Source: Luteimonas viscosa
GTDB taxonomy: Bacteria; Pseudomonadota; Gammaproteobacteria; Xanthomonadales; Xanthomonadaceae
Direction of reading: 5' to 3'
Length of the DNA: 64,000 bases
Assembly: GCF_008244685.1 (NCBI RefSeq)
Contig: NZ_VTFT01000001.1
Coordinates: 1,715,248 to 1,779,247 of the forward strand
The position numbers and the translations under genes are program-made. This document shows positions 10,176 through 23,186 of this stretch, piece after piece. Below the pieces are notes generated by a model. The model was not told the DNA's origin and did no database searches. It saw only the letters and a list, made by a program, of their open reading frames with translations. How positions within the stretch are numbered: position 1 is the first letter of the stretch; each line of letters opens with the position of its first letter.

Positions 10176-11024
10176 CTACGCCGATGCCGACGTCCTGTCG
10201 CGCGTCTCGGTGTCAGCCGCCAACCGGGCCTCGAGCGCCTCGCGCAACGCGGGACCGTCCGGCAGGCGCAACTCGAACTCTTCGCGCAGCACCTGCATCA
10301 CCGCGTCGGCATCGGCCAGTTCGCGACGCTCGCTGGCTGCGCCCAGGCGGTGAAGGGTGTAGCGGCCGTTGGCCAGCGTCTTGCGGATGCCGGCGCCGGT
10401 TCGCGCCACGCGCAGGTAGCCGAGGAACGGCGAACCGGGATGCGTGGACACGTACCAGCTGCCGACCTCCAGGTCGATGTCGAGCTGCGGTTGCAGGTCG
10501 AAGGCGTACAGGTCGCGCCAGTCGCCCGCCACCCGCGCGCGCAGCAGCCAGCCACCGTCGCGCGCGAGCAACCGGTAGGGCTCGTGCGGGGTGGGCTGCA
10601 CGGCCTCGGTGTCCAGCCGCAGCGGCGCGGTCGGCACCATGCCGCCGAAGCCGACATCGCTGGTCCAGGCCACGCCGTCGATCGTCACCAGCAGCAGCAG
10701 GTGGGTGCGCGCCAGCGGCGCGGCGCCTTCGATCACGCGCGCGGTCAGGGGTCGCGCATCGAAGCCGAGATGCTGCAGCAGCGCCAGGAACAGCCGGTTG
10801 AGCTCGAAACAGTAGCCGCCGCGTCCGTCGTGCAGGAGCTTGCGCTCGAGCGACGGCAGGTCCACCGGCACCGGCTGGCGCAGCAGGGTGGCGATGGTCT
10901 CGAACGGAAAGGCCGCGGTGTGGCGCAGCTGCAGCTGGCGCAGGGTGTCCAGCGTCGGCGGTGGCGGCGCATCGAAGCCCAGGCGGGCGAGGTAGGGTCC
11001 GGGATCCTTCAGGTTGGTCGACAT
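10176..11024 (-). CDS. nat: Arylamine N-acetyltransferase
   Basis: Cytosolic acetyl-CoA-dependent N-acetyltransferase (282 aa from MSTNLKDPGPYL; a longer start at 11054 is possible). The catalytic triad of the family is visible: Cys in GRGGYCFELN, His in RTHLLLLV, Asp in TSDVGFGG. The N-terminal YLARLGF and PFETIATLL segments are also typical. The enzyme acetylates arylamines and hydrazines via a Cys acyl-enzyme, though the physiological substrate is unknown. It is probably monocistronic. Confidence 0.92.
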   Translation of the reverse strand: MSTNLKDPGPYLARLGFDAPPPPTLDTLRQLQLRHTAAFPFETIATLLRQPVPVDLPSLERKLLHDGRGGYCFELNRLFLALLQHLGFDARPLTARVIEGAAPLARTHLLLLVTIDGVAWTSDVGFGGMVPTAPLRLDTEAVQPTPHEPYRLLARDGGWLLRARVAGDWRDLYAFDLQPQLDIDLEVGSWYVSTHPGSPFLGYLRVARTGAGIRKTLANGRYTLHRLGAASERRELADADAVMQVLREEFELRLPDGPALREALEARLAADTETRDRTSASA

Positions 11025-11170
11025 GGCGGCATCGCGGTAACGGGCTGGCCGCACGATACGGCCTCAAGCGCAGTTGAGGTCAAGGCGGCGACGGATCGCC
11101 GCCGGGCCTTCCTCCCGTGTTTCCGCATGGCGCAGAACGCGTCCGGACTCACGGCCCCGCGTTCGCTCCA

Positions 11171-11986
11171 TCACAGATGCGGCCCCCACATCATCCGCCA
11201 CGCGCCGAACACGCCCAGCGCCGTCAACAGCGCGCCGCTCGCCAGCACCGCCGCCACCGCGCGCCGCACCGCAGGGCCGGCGCGTTCGGCGCGGAAATAC
11301 AGTTCGGCCACGGCCAGCGGCAGCAGGTAGCAGCCGAAGCTCCAGGCGATGTCGAACCAGCCGTCCATGCGCGGCGTGTTGCCGCGCGGGCCCTGGTTGA
11401 GGATGAACCAGGCCATGAAGCCCAGGCGCATCGTCCACACGCCGCTCACCAGCAGCAGCGCGCGGATCGCCCAGCGCCGGTGCCCGGCGAACCGCCGCTG
11501 CCGCGCCAGCCGCCACGCCATCGCCGCCGCCACCACGATCAGCACGCCGTTGAGCGTCACCGCCATCGCGGAAGCGTCCCCCAGCCGCGAGCCGCGCACC
11601 CAGACCAGGAACAGCCCGCTGCCGGCGCCGGCCAGCGACAGCACCATGAAACCGCGGCCAGCCCAGCGATGCCACGCCGGCCAGTGGCGGCGCAACCACG
11701 GCAGCAACTGCAGCAGGCCGCCCAGCGACAGCAACGCCGCCGCCAGCACGTGCGCGAGCAGCACGCCATTGCCGACGCCATCGCCGGCGACATGGCCGGT
11801 GATCAGGCCGGTGCGGTTGACCGCGTCGCCATCGCCCAGTGCCAGTGGCTGCACCAGCGCCAACAGGATGTAGACGGCGAACAGCCATTGCCCCGCCAGG
11901 GCGATCGCGAACCAGCCGCGGGCCGCCCACGCCAGGCTGCGGGAAGGGAGGGTGGAAACGGAAAAAGTCGGCTCTGCAACAGACAT
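11171..11986 (-). CDS. DUF2306-type integral membrane protein
   Basis: 271-aa protein from MSVAEPTFSVST (an upstream ATG at 12019 would add 11 residues). About seven hydrophobic helices are seen, with conserved-looking histidines in ITGHVAGDG, AHVLAAALLS and WHRWAGRGFMVLS and the RRWAIRALLLVSGVW motif, as in DUF2306/predicted membrane proteins with paired histidines that could bind haem. It is divergent from the AraC-type regulator at 12123 across 136 bp, so it is the natural candidate target of that regulator. Function not established. Confidence 0.72.
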   Translation of the reverse strand: MSVAEPTFSVSTLPSRSLAWAARGWFAIALAGQWLFAVYILLALVQPLALGDGDAVNRTGLITGHVAGDGVGNGVLLAHVLAAALLSLGGLLQLLPWLRRHWPAWHRWAGRGFMVLSLAGAGSGLFLVWVRGSRLGDASAMAVTLNGVLIVVAAAMAWRLARQRRFAGHRRWAIRALLLVSGVWTMRLGFMAWFILNQGPRGNTPRMDGWFDIAWSFGCYLLPLAVAELYFRAERAGPAVRRAVAAVLASGALLTALGVFGAWRMMWGPHL

Positions 11987-12122
11987 GTGTTGGCCCCGTG
12001 GTTGGTCGGCACGCAACATGGCCGCGAGCGACGCCGCTTGTCCTGCCGATTTCGGAACCCGGCAAGCGCTCGTGACCTATGGGCGATGACGGCGCGGCGC
12101 ACGCGGCCGACGATGGCCGTCG

Positions 12123-13274
12123 ATGCCCGCTCCAGGAGGGGAACCATCCGTGCAGGCCTGGATTCCGGCGCTGCAGGCCACGGCGGTCTGCCTGTCCACG
12201 CTGTGGCTGCTGCTGACCTTGTTCTCGCGGGAGCGCACGCCGCTGCGCTGGGTCTGGGCGCTGTTCTGCGCCTCGATCGCGATGGCGATGGCGCGCAGGC
12301 TCATCGGCCCGGACGTCGCAACCTGGTCGCTGCTGTTCGCGATCGGCGGCTGCGTGACCTGCAACGGCTACTGGCTGGTGGCGCGCGCGCTGTTCCGGAC
12401 CGGACGGCCGTTCGGCGCGCCGCACCTGGCCTTCGCCGGCACGGTGGCGCTGCTGATCGTCCTCGCCCAGCTCGCGCGCGCCGGCGACGGCAGCTCGCCG
12501 CTGGCCACCGCCGCGGTGGGCGAGATGCTGGGCCTGCTCGGCTCCACGGTGCTGATGCTCACCCTGTGGGAGGGCCTGCGCGGCTGGCGTACCCACCGCG
12601 GCGTGGAACGCGGCATGCGCGCGCTGTTCGTCGCCAGCTACGGCGGCTGCGTGCTGGTCGTCAGCCTGGGCACGGCGATGTTCGACCCGCAAGGCACCGG
12701 CGCCTGGCAGGCCGGTGGCGATCCGGTGGCGGCGGTGCTGATCCTGCTGGTCAGCCAGGGCCTGGTGGCGTGGCGCCTGCGGCACCCGCTCGAAGATCTC
12801 GCAGCGCGGGCCGATGACGAAAAACCGAACGTGGTCCCGTCCGCACAGGCGCCGCCGGCCGGCTTTCGCGACGCCGAGCCGACCGCGGTCCGCGCAGAGG
12901 ACCGCGCGCTCGCCCGCACGCTCGAACAGCACATGCGCAGCGAACGCCCCTGGCTGCGCACCGACCTCAAGCTCGGCCACCTCGCCCAGGCGCTGGACGT
13001 GGGCGAGTACCGCATCAGCCGCGCCATCCACGACGTGCTCGGGCACCGCAACGTCGCCCACTACGTCAACCGCTACCGGCTCGACCATGCCCGCGCGATG
13101 TTGGGTGATCCCGACTGCGATGGCTGGTCGACCCTGGTCGTGGGCCTGGAAAGCGGGTTCGGCTCGCTCGGCGCGTTCCACCGCGCGTTCAAGGCCGCGG
13201 AAGGCTGCACGCCAGGCGAATACCGCAGCGCACGGCCCGCTCCCGATGATGTCGCGGGCCGACAGCCCGCCTGA
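12123..13274 (+). CDS. Membrane-linked AraC-family transcriptional regulator
   Basis: 383 aa. The first 220 or so residues form six to seven hydrophobic helices (for example STLWLLLTLF, VATWSLLFAIGGCV, AFAGTVALLIVL, VLMLTLWEGL). The C-terminal 130 residues are an AraC-type double helix-turn-helix (LKLGHLAQALDVGEYRISRAIHDVLG and ESGFGSLGAFHRAFKAAEGCTPGEYR). Such fusions sense a membrane or extracellular signal and control an adjacent gene. Here the divergent DUF2306 gene is the obvious target. The start at 12123 is the upstream-most ATG; a GTG at 12150 is an alternative. Confidence 0.88.
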   Translation: MPAPGGEPSVQAWIPALQATAVCLSTLWLLLTLFSRERTPLRWVWALFCASIAMAMARRLIGPDVATWSLLFAIGGCVTCNGYWLVARALFRTGRPFGAPHLAFAGTVALLIVLAQLARAGDGSSPLATAAVGEMLGLLGSTVLMLTLWEGLRGWRTHRGVERGMRALFVASYGGCVLVVSLGTAMFDPQGTGAWQAGGDPVAAVLILLVSQGLVAWRLRHPLEDLAARADDEKPNVVPSAQAPPAGFRDAEPTAVRAEDRALARTLEQHMRSERPWLRTDLKLGHLAQALDVGEYRISRAIHDVLGHRNVAHYVNRYRLDHARAMLGDPDCDGWSTLVVGLESGFGSLGAFHRAFKAAEGCTPGEYRSARPAPDDVAGRQPA

Positions 13275-13338
13275 GGTCCGGCACGACACTGGCTCCCCGC
13301 TTTCGCGGGGACGACGGCGAGGGGCTGAGCCTTGCTCG

Positions 13339-13797
13339 AGTAAATATCCCGGCAAAGCCGGGGGCTTTAAAGGGGTGAGCCCCTCAAAGGAGCCAATCGA
13401 AGCATGCGTCGCTTGAAAACGGCATGCACTTCCCTTCTCCCTCCGGGAGAAGGTGCCCGAAGGGCGGATGAGGGCACGGCGAAGACCGGACAACTGAACC
13501 ATCGTGGCTTCGCCGTACCCTCACCCCAACCCCTCTCCCAGTGGGAGAGGGGCTTCAAAGCCGACCGCCGGAAAGGTCGAACCATCGACGGCATGCACTT
13601 CCCTTCTCCCTCCGGGAGAAGGTGCCCGAAGGGCGGATGAGGGCACGGCGAAGACCGGACAACTGAACCATCGTGGCTTCGCCGTCCCCTCACCCCAACC
13701 CCTCTCCCAGTGGGAGAGGGGCTTCAAAGCCGACCGCCGGAAAGGTCGAACCATCGACAGTCCCCCGGCAAAGACCGGGGTTTCCCCCAACGAATGA
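13339..13797. repeat. Composite palindromic repeat with a tandem-duplicated 169-bp core
   Basis: Begins with CCCGGCAAAGCCGGGGG and AAAGGGGTGAGCCCCT-type dyads. It then carries two nearly identical 169-bp units (13421-13589 and 13590-13758), each holding CCCTTCTCCCTCCGGGAGAA, GTGCCCGAAGGGCGGATGAG and CAACCCCTCTCCCAGTGGGA elements. It ends with another CCCCGGCAAAG...CCGGGG hairpin. A single-unit copy is at 25226-25517. Open frames across it are repeat artefacts. The stretch 13275-13860 contains no gene. Confidence 0.9.
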
Positions 13798-13860
13798 TTG
13801 CGAAACAGCGCGTTCGGGCGACCACACTTCGTCAAGGCCCCCGGCCTCGCCGGGAGATGC

Positions 13861-14997
13861 TCATTCCCGCCACCACGCCGTCGTCGGCTGCGGCGCGGCC
13901 AGGTCGACGCGTTCGCCCATGCGCGGCGTGGCCAGCGTGAGGCCCTGGTCGGCGGCGAGCCTGCTGACGCGTTCGAACGGGTCGTCCCAAGCGTGCATGG
14001 CCAGGTCGAAGGTGCCGTTGTGGATCGGCAGCAGCACGCGCCCGCGCAGGTCGGCATGCGCCTGCACGGTCTGTTCGGGCAGCATGTGCACGAAGGCCCA
14101 CTTGCGGTCGTAGGCGCCGGTTTCCATCAGGGTCACGTCGAACGGGCCGAAGCGGCGGCCGATTTCGGCGAAGCCGTCGAAGTAGCCGGTGTCGCCGCTG
14201 AAGAACAGCCGCAGGCCGGCATCGCCTTCGCCGGTCGGCGGATCGAGCAGCACCCACGAGGTCCACAGCGTGCGGTCGCGATCGAACAGGCCGCGCCCGG
14301 AGAAATGCTGCGCCGGCGTCGAGACGATGCGCAGCCCGTCGAGTTCGGTCTCCTGCCACCAGTCGAACTGCCGCACCTTCGCCTCGGGCACGCCCCAGGC
14401 GACCAGGCGGTCGCCCACGCCCAGCGGCGCGAGGAACACCTCGGTCTTCGCGGCCAGCGCCACCACCGCATCGCGGTCGAGGTGGTCGTAGTGGTCGTGC
14501 GACAGCAGCACGCCGCGCAGCGGCGGCAGCTCGTCCAGCGCGATCGGCGGCGCGTGGAAGCGCTTCGGGCCCATCCATGCGAACGGCGAGGCGCGCTCGG
14601 CGAAGACCGGATCGGTGATCCAGAACCCGCCGCGCAGCTTGATCAGCAGGGTCGAATGCCCCAGCCGGAACAGGCTGCGATCCGGCGCCGCCTCCAGCGC
14701 CGCGCGGGTCAGCGGCAGCACCACCGGCGGCGTCGCCGGCACCGTGCTGGCAGGCTTGTTGAAGGTGAAGTCCCACAGCACCCGCGCCATGAAGGCCAGG
14801 CCATCGGGCGGGCGCGGCCTGGGGTTGCTGAAGCGGCCATCGGCGGCCTGCGGCGAGGCCGGATAGTCGGCCAGGGGCTGGTTGGTGCGGACGAACGACA
14901 GGCTGCAGGCACTCACGGCGAGGACTCCGAAGGCGAGGGTCAGGGCGATCAGGCGGCGCCCGCGGGTGCGGCGGCGCGTCGGGGAAGGGGCGGTCAT
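13861..14997 (-). CDS. Metallo-beta-lactamase-fold lipoprotein hydrolase (NAPE-PLD/UlaG-like)
   Basis: 378 aa. The N-terminus has a lipoprotein signal ending LAVSAC, so it is envelope anchored. The di-metal site motif is SHDHYDHLD (HxHxDH). Further ligands are probably the His of TPAQHFSGRG, the Asp of FSGDTGYFDGF and the His of LLPIHNGTFDLA. These and the RGGFWITDPVFAERASPF segment fit the NAPE-hydrolysing phospholipase D-like/UlaG branch of the superfamily, and substrate cannot be told. It is divergent from a TetR regulator across 78 bp containing two operator-like dyads and is probably repressed by it. Confidence 0.85.
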   Translation of the reverse strand: MTAPSPTRRRTRGRRLIALTLAFGVLAVSACSLSFVRTNQPLADYPASPQAADGRFSNPRPRPPDGLAFMARVLWDFTFNKPASTVPATPPVVLPLTRAALEAAPDRSLFRLGHSTLLIKLRGGFWITDPVFAERASPFAWMGPKRFHAPPIALDELPPLRGVLLSHDHYDHLDRDAVVALAAKTEVFLAPLGVGDRLVAWGVPEAKVRQFDWWQETELDGLRIVSTPAQHFSGRGLFDRDRTLWTSWVLLDPPTGEGDAGLRLFFSGDTGYFDGFAEIGRRFGPFDVTLMETGAYDRKWAFVHMLPEQTVQAHADLRGRVLLPIHNGTFDLAMHAWDDPFERVSRLAADQGLTLATPRMGERVDLAAPQPTTAWWRE

Positions 14998-15009
14998 GGC
15001 GGGATCCGG

Positions 15010-15068
15010 AAACTACACTGTGCAGTTTAATTACCAGATTCCGGAAAGTAAACTGCCCGGTGTAAACT
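15010..15068. promoter_or_regulatory. Two operator-like dyads between the MBL and TetR genes
   Basis: Site 1 (15010-15028) reads AAACTACACTGTGCAGTTT, palindromic at 8 of 9 pairs. Site 2 (15050-15068) reads AAACTGCCCGGTGTAAACT, sharing the AAACTGC/GTGTA half-sites. The starts are 40 bp apart. Site 2 ends eight bases before the tetR-type ATG, so binding there would block translation-proximal transcription of the regulator. This fits autoregulation plus control of the divergent hydrolase. Confidence 0.6.
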
Positions 15069-15075
15069 TTGTCGT

Positions 15076-15702
15076 ATGGCCTCCCGTCCCGCCCGCCCAG
15101 ACGCCCCCACCCGCCTCACCGACCGCAAGCGCGCCGCGATCGTCGATGCCGCCGTGGCCGAGTTCCGCGCCGCCGGCTTCGAGGCCACCAGCATGGATCG
15201 CGTCGCCGCCCGCGCCGGCGTCTCCAAGCGCACGGTCTACAACCACTTCGCCAGCAAGGACGCGCTGTTCCTGCATATCGTCGACGCGATGATGGCCAGC
15301 GGCGGCGACGAGCAGGCCACGCCCTACCGCGCCGACGCCCCGCTGCGCGAACAACTGCTGGACCTGGTGGCTCGCAAGCTGCGCCTGCTGCACCAGCCCG
15401 ACTTCGCCGACCTGGCCCGCGTGGCCATCGTCGCCGGCCTGCATTCTCCCGACCTCGCGCGCCAGCTGGTGGAACTGCTCGGCCAGCGCGAACACGCCAT
15501 GACCGCCTGGGTGCGCGCCGCCGCCGCCGACGGCCGCCTGCGCACCGGCGATTCCGCCTTCGCCGCGATGCAGCTCGAATCGCTGGTCAAGGGCGTCGCG
15601 TTCTGGCCGCAGGTGGCGATGGGCCAGCCGCCGCTGACACAAGCGCAGCAGGCGGCCGTGGCCGAATCGGCGGTGGAGATGTTCCTGGCACGCTACGGCT
15701 GA
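15076..15702 (+). CDS. TetR/AcrR-family transcriptional regulator
   Basis: 208 aa. The N-terminal helix-turn-helix is clear: RAAIVDAAVAEFRAAGFEAT, then MDRVAARAGVSKRTVYNHF and ASKDALF. The C-terminal part (about residues 80-205) matches the AefR/YcdC-like all-helical ligand-binding domain in layout (LLDLVARKLRLLHQPDFADLARVAI). It probably represses itself and the divergent MBL-fold gene through the dyads upstream. The ligand is unknown. Confidence 0.92.
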   Translation: MASRPARPDAPTRLTDRKRAAIVDAAVAEFRAAGFEATSMDRVAARAGVSKRTVYNHFASKDALFLHIVDAMMASGGDEQATPYRADAPLREQLLDLVARKLRLLHQPDFADLARVAIVAGLHSPDLARQLVELLGQREHAMTAWVRAAAADGRLRTGDSAFAAMQLESLVKGVAFWPQVAMGQPPLTQAQQAAVAESAVEMFLARYG

Positions 15703-15723
15703 AGCCGCGCCGCGCCGGCCCGC

Positions 15724-20187
<4,464 letters not shown>

Positions 20188-20191
<4 letters not shown>

Positions 20192-21465
20192 GGCGTGGCT
20201 CCTTGCGTCGACGGCGCCGGGCCGGCGAGGAACGCCTGGCCGGTCAGTCGCTGGATCTCGATGAGGGCGCGCTGCGCGTTGAGGGCCGCGTCGAGCTGCC
20301 GGCGCAGCGCCGCGGTGTGTTCGGCCTGCAGCGAGGCCCATTCCAGGTAGCTCGCCGCGCCGGCGCGGTAGGCCGTGGCCGCCGACGCCTGCGCGCGCGC
20401 GAGTCGCGGCAGGACGTCATCGCCGATGCGCGACACCTCCAGCTGCGCGACCCGGTAACGACCGTGCGCTTCGGCAAGCGTGGCGTACAGCGACAGCCCG
20501 GCGGCTTCGCGCTCGATCCCCAGCGCGGCCAGCTCGGCGCGCGCGGCGCGGATGCCCGGTTGCGCGCGTGCGGATGCGCCCAGCGGAACCGACACGCCCG
20601 CGACCAGGCCGAAGTCGTCGCTGGCCTGCAGGCGCCGCACGCCGAGCTGCCACTCGACATCCGCGCTGGCCTCGGCCTGCGCCAGCTGCATCCGTGCTTC
20701 GCCGATGCGCCGTGCATCGGCGAAACGCGCCAGTTCCGGCGTGCGCTCGAGCCATTGCGCGAGCTCCGCGAACTCCGCCACGTCGTCCAGGCGCAGGACA
20801 TCGACGTCCGCGACGTCGAACGCGGGCGCCTGCTCGCCCCACATCGCCGCCAGGTGCTGGCGCGCGGCCAGCGCCTGCTGCTCCGCGCGCGCCTGGTCCA
20901 GCTCCGCGCCGGCCAGCGCCGCCTGCGCGGTGAGCACCACCGATTCCGGGGAAGCGCCGGCGCGGTGTCGCTGCCGGGCCGCATCGACCGTGCGCCGGCG
21001 CTGCGCGATGTCGATGCGGGCGATGCCGGCCTGCTGCCGCGCCACGACGACGGCCAGGTAGCGGCGCGCCACTTCGGCCAGCAGGTCCAGGCGGCGGGTT
21101 TCCCGCTCGATCGCCAGCGCATCGATCCGGCCCTGCGCCAGGATGCGCCGCGCGTCCAGCTTGCCGCCGCGCTCGAGCACGGAAGCCAGGCTCAGGGTGA
21201 GTTCGGCGTGGTCCACGCCGCTGGCGGCGCCGCTGCCGAAGGCGTTCTCGAGGGTGGCGCCGGCCACGTACGCCGGCCTCGCGGACGCGCGCTCGAGTTC
21301 GGCGTCCAGCGCCTCGCGCCGCGGACCGAACAGGCGAAGTTCGGGATGGGTGTCGGCGACGCGCGCGAACGCGTCGTCCAGGGTCAGGGGCTCGGCGGCC
21401 AACGCCGGCCAGGTCGCGGCGCAGGCCGCGACGCACACGGCCACGGCCGTGGATCGCAATCGCAT
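20188..21465 (-). CDS. czcC: CzcC/CusC-type TolC-family outer-membrane channel
   Basis: 425 aa with signal peptide (MRLRSTAVAVCVAACAATWPALA). Two repeats of long helical hairpins are rich in Ala/Arg/Glu, with PLTLDDAFARVADTHPEL at the start, VVLTAQAALAGAELDQARAE in repeat one and YRAGAASYLEWASLQAEHTAA in repeat two, typical of OEP-family channels. First of the three structural efflux genes and 57 bp downstream of the small copL-like gene, with which it probably shares a promoter. Confidence 0.92.
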
Positions 21466-21522
21466 GGGAGTGCTCCGATGAAGCGGACAGGACGGGAAGC
21501 TGGCCGTCTGGCCAGTCGGGCC

Positions 21523-21918
21523 TTACGCCTGGATCGGAGGTCGGAACGGGGGGCGCAGTTGCGGCGGCAGCGCGGGCGAGGCCATGGCCGTCAGCGGCCG
21601 CGCCCCGGACGCGGGCGACCAGTCAGCCCCCATGCGCGGCGGATCGAGGCCGGCGGCATGGCCGCAGCAGTGGGCGAAGTGGAGCAGGACATGCAGCGTG
21701 TCGGCGGGCGCGTCGCCCGCGGCTGCGGCTGCGTCGTCCTGGCCGGATGCGTGTTCGACATGGAGGGTGGACTGGTCGGCATGCGCGACCACGTCGTGCA
21801 GTTCGCCCACGGCCGCCAGGCCGCCCTGCACCGTCATGCACAGCGCGAGCAGCCCCAGCAGGGCTGCGCGGAGCGCACGGGCACGGACATGGCGGAGACG
21901 AGGGAAACGACCGGACAT
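21523..21918 (-). CDS. CopL/DUF2946-like small exported metal-associated protein
   Basis: 131 aa with an N-terminal signal (ALRAALLGLLALCMTVQGGLAAVG) followed by a His-rich mature part: GELHDVVAHADQSTLHVEHA and LHVLLHFAHCCGHAAGL, then a Pro-rich tail. Size, layout and the Cys-Cys/His motif resemble the CopL-type regulatory proteins found at the head of copper or efflux operons in Xanthomonadaceae. It is first in the efflux operon, so a role in metal sensing or periplasmic metal buffering is inferred from position. Confidence 0.6.
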   Translation of the reverse strand: MSGRFPRLRHVRARALRAALLGLLALCMTVQGGLAAVGELHDVVAHADQSTLHVEHASGQDDAAAAAGDAPADTLHVLLHFAHCCGHAAGLDPPRMGADWSPASGARPLTAMASPALPPQLRPPFRPPIQA

Positions 21919-22009
21919 CGGCGCACCCTAGCGAACGCCGCGGCGGGTACACAATTTCATTGCCTCGAGCGCGTGCTCGCGGGCGCACGCACCTGCCGTC
22001 AGGATCCGC

Positions 22010-22609
22010 TCAGGGGCCGCACTGCCAGCGCCCGTCGAACGTGCGGCTGGCGCCATCGGCGCGCTGGTAGGTGAGCGTGGCCGGGCGCGGTGGCGATTCG
22101 CCACCGCCGGTCGCCGGGCCGGTCACGGCGATGACGATGGTCTTGCCCTGCCCGGTGAAGGTGGGATTCTCGAGGATGCCGTCGAAGCCGCCGGGTGCGC
22201 GGATCACTTCCACGTAGCCCGCGACCTTGACGATGCCCTGCGCCGGTTCCCCCGAGGCGACCATGCCGCGGGCGAGCAGGATCGGCGCCGCATCGTCGGC
22301 GGAGAAGCTGCAGGCGAGTTCACCGGAGAGGTCGGCGTCGGCGAGGTCCTGTTCGGTCAGCGCGTCGAGCCGGATTTCGGAGCCGTCGCCGCCGATCGTT
22401 TCGTCGCCGGGTGCAGTCGCGCCCGGTCCCTCCACAACCTCGACGGGCGCGGGCGCCGTGGTAGCCGGCGCCGTATCGCGCGACGCGTCCTGCGCCGGTT
22501 CCGGTGCCGGCGAACACGCCGCCAGCAGCGCGACCGTCAGCAAGGCGAGCGGAGCCGACGCAGGCGCGCGGTGCGAATGGGAACGAACGGAACTCCTGGA
22601 AAGCAGCAT
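22010..22609 (-). CDS. Hypothetical lipoprotein, 199 aa
   Basis: Signal peptide with lipobox (LLTVALLAAC), then a low-complexity Pro/Ala/Asp linker, then a folded part with GELACSFSADDAAPILLARG and VEVIRAPGGFDGILENPTFTG. The C-terminal RTFDGRWQCGP ends in a Cys that could pair with the Cys of ELACSF. The start MLLSRSSVRS was chosen because it gives the lipoprotein signal; longer frames upstream run into the tandem array. No function is recognised. Confidence 0.72.
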   Translation of the reverse strand: MLLSRSSVRSHSHRAPASAPLALLTVALLAACSPAPEPAQDASRDTAPATTAPAPVEVVEGPGATAPGDETIGGDGSEIRLDALTEQDLADADLSGELACSFSADDAAPILLARGMVASGEPAQGIVKVAGYVEVIRAPGGFDGILENPTFTGQGKTIVIAVTGPATGGGESPPRPATLTYQRADGASRTFDGRWQCGP

Positions 22610-22736
22610 CGGGTGTCCTCGTGATGTCTTCGAAATGGCCGGGGGCGCCTTGCAACCCTGCGCCTCTGTCGACGACATGGTGGCGACGCGGGCCTTCGAT
22701 CGAGGTGAAGACGGTTTGCGGCGCGGAGCTGCATCG

Positions 22737-23094
22737 ATATGCGCGGCACGCAAGCAGACGCACCCCACGCGCCGCACGATCCGGCTTGCGCGCAACTGGA
22801 TTGCGCTCGCGCGCAAGACAGCGCGGCTTGCGCGCGGGCAAGGACTAGTCGCGCGCCGCCGGATTCCGCTTGCGCGCCAGCAGATTGCACCCGCGCGTGG
22901 CTCTCCTTCACTCCGGGCGCAAACAGATTCCGTTTGCGCGCAACCGGGTCTTGCTTGCGTTCCACCGGATCCCACTTGCGCGCGAGCGAACTGCGTCCGC
23001 GCGTGACACTCGCCACTGCGGGCGCGAGCGGATTCCGCTTGCGCGTCGCCGGACTTGCTTTGCGCGCGACCGGAATCCGCTTGCGCGCAAGCCG
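22737..23094. repeat. Degenerate 21-bp tandem array, about 17 units
   Basis: Units follow each other at exactly 21 bp from 22737 to 22904, shift by one base, and continue in register from 22927 to 23094. Consensus is ATTCCGCTTGCGCGC plus six variable bases. Read forward, a unit encodes the heptad IPLAR-x-R (for example IPLARQQ, IPFARNR, IPLARER, IPLARRR). Because 21 is a multiple of three, long frames stay open on both strands, but none has a convincing start or a folded neighbour. It lies between the lipoprotein start and the M15 peptidase stop. The gap 22610-23186 has no gene I would call with confidence. Confidence 0.85.
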
Positions 23095-23186
23095 CGACGG
23101 CCGGCGACCGGGGAAAAAGCGCTTGCGGTCGGGTCAGGCCCGCCCGGCGGTGAACCGCGGCCGCCCGCGCGACGCGGTGCGCGCGC

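Noticed and set aside
13404..13797. Open frames with repeated proline- and serine-rich peptides in the composite repeat
   Set aside because: They follow the palindromic repeat units and recur identically with them; no gene signal.
22537..23016. Minus-strand frame through the 21-bp array as a coding gene
   Set aside because: It stays open only because 21 is a multiple of three. No ribosome-binding site or non-repeat domain supports it.
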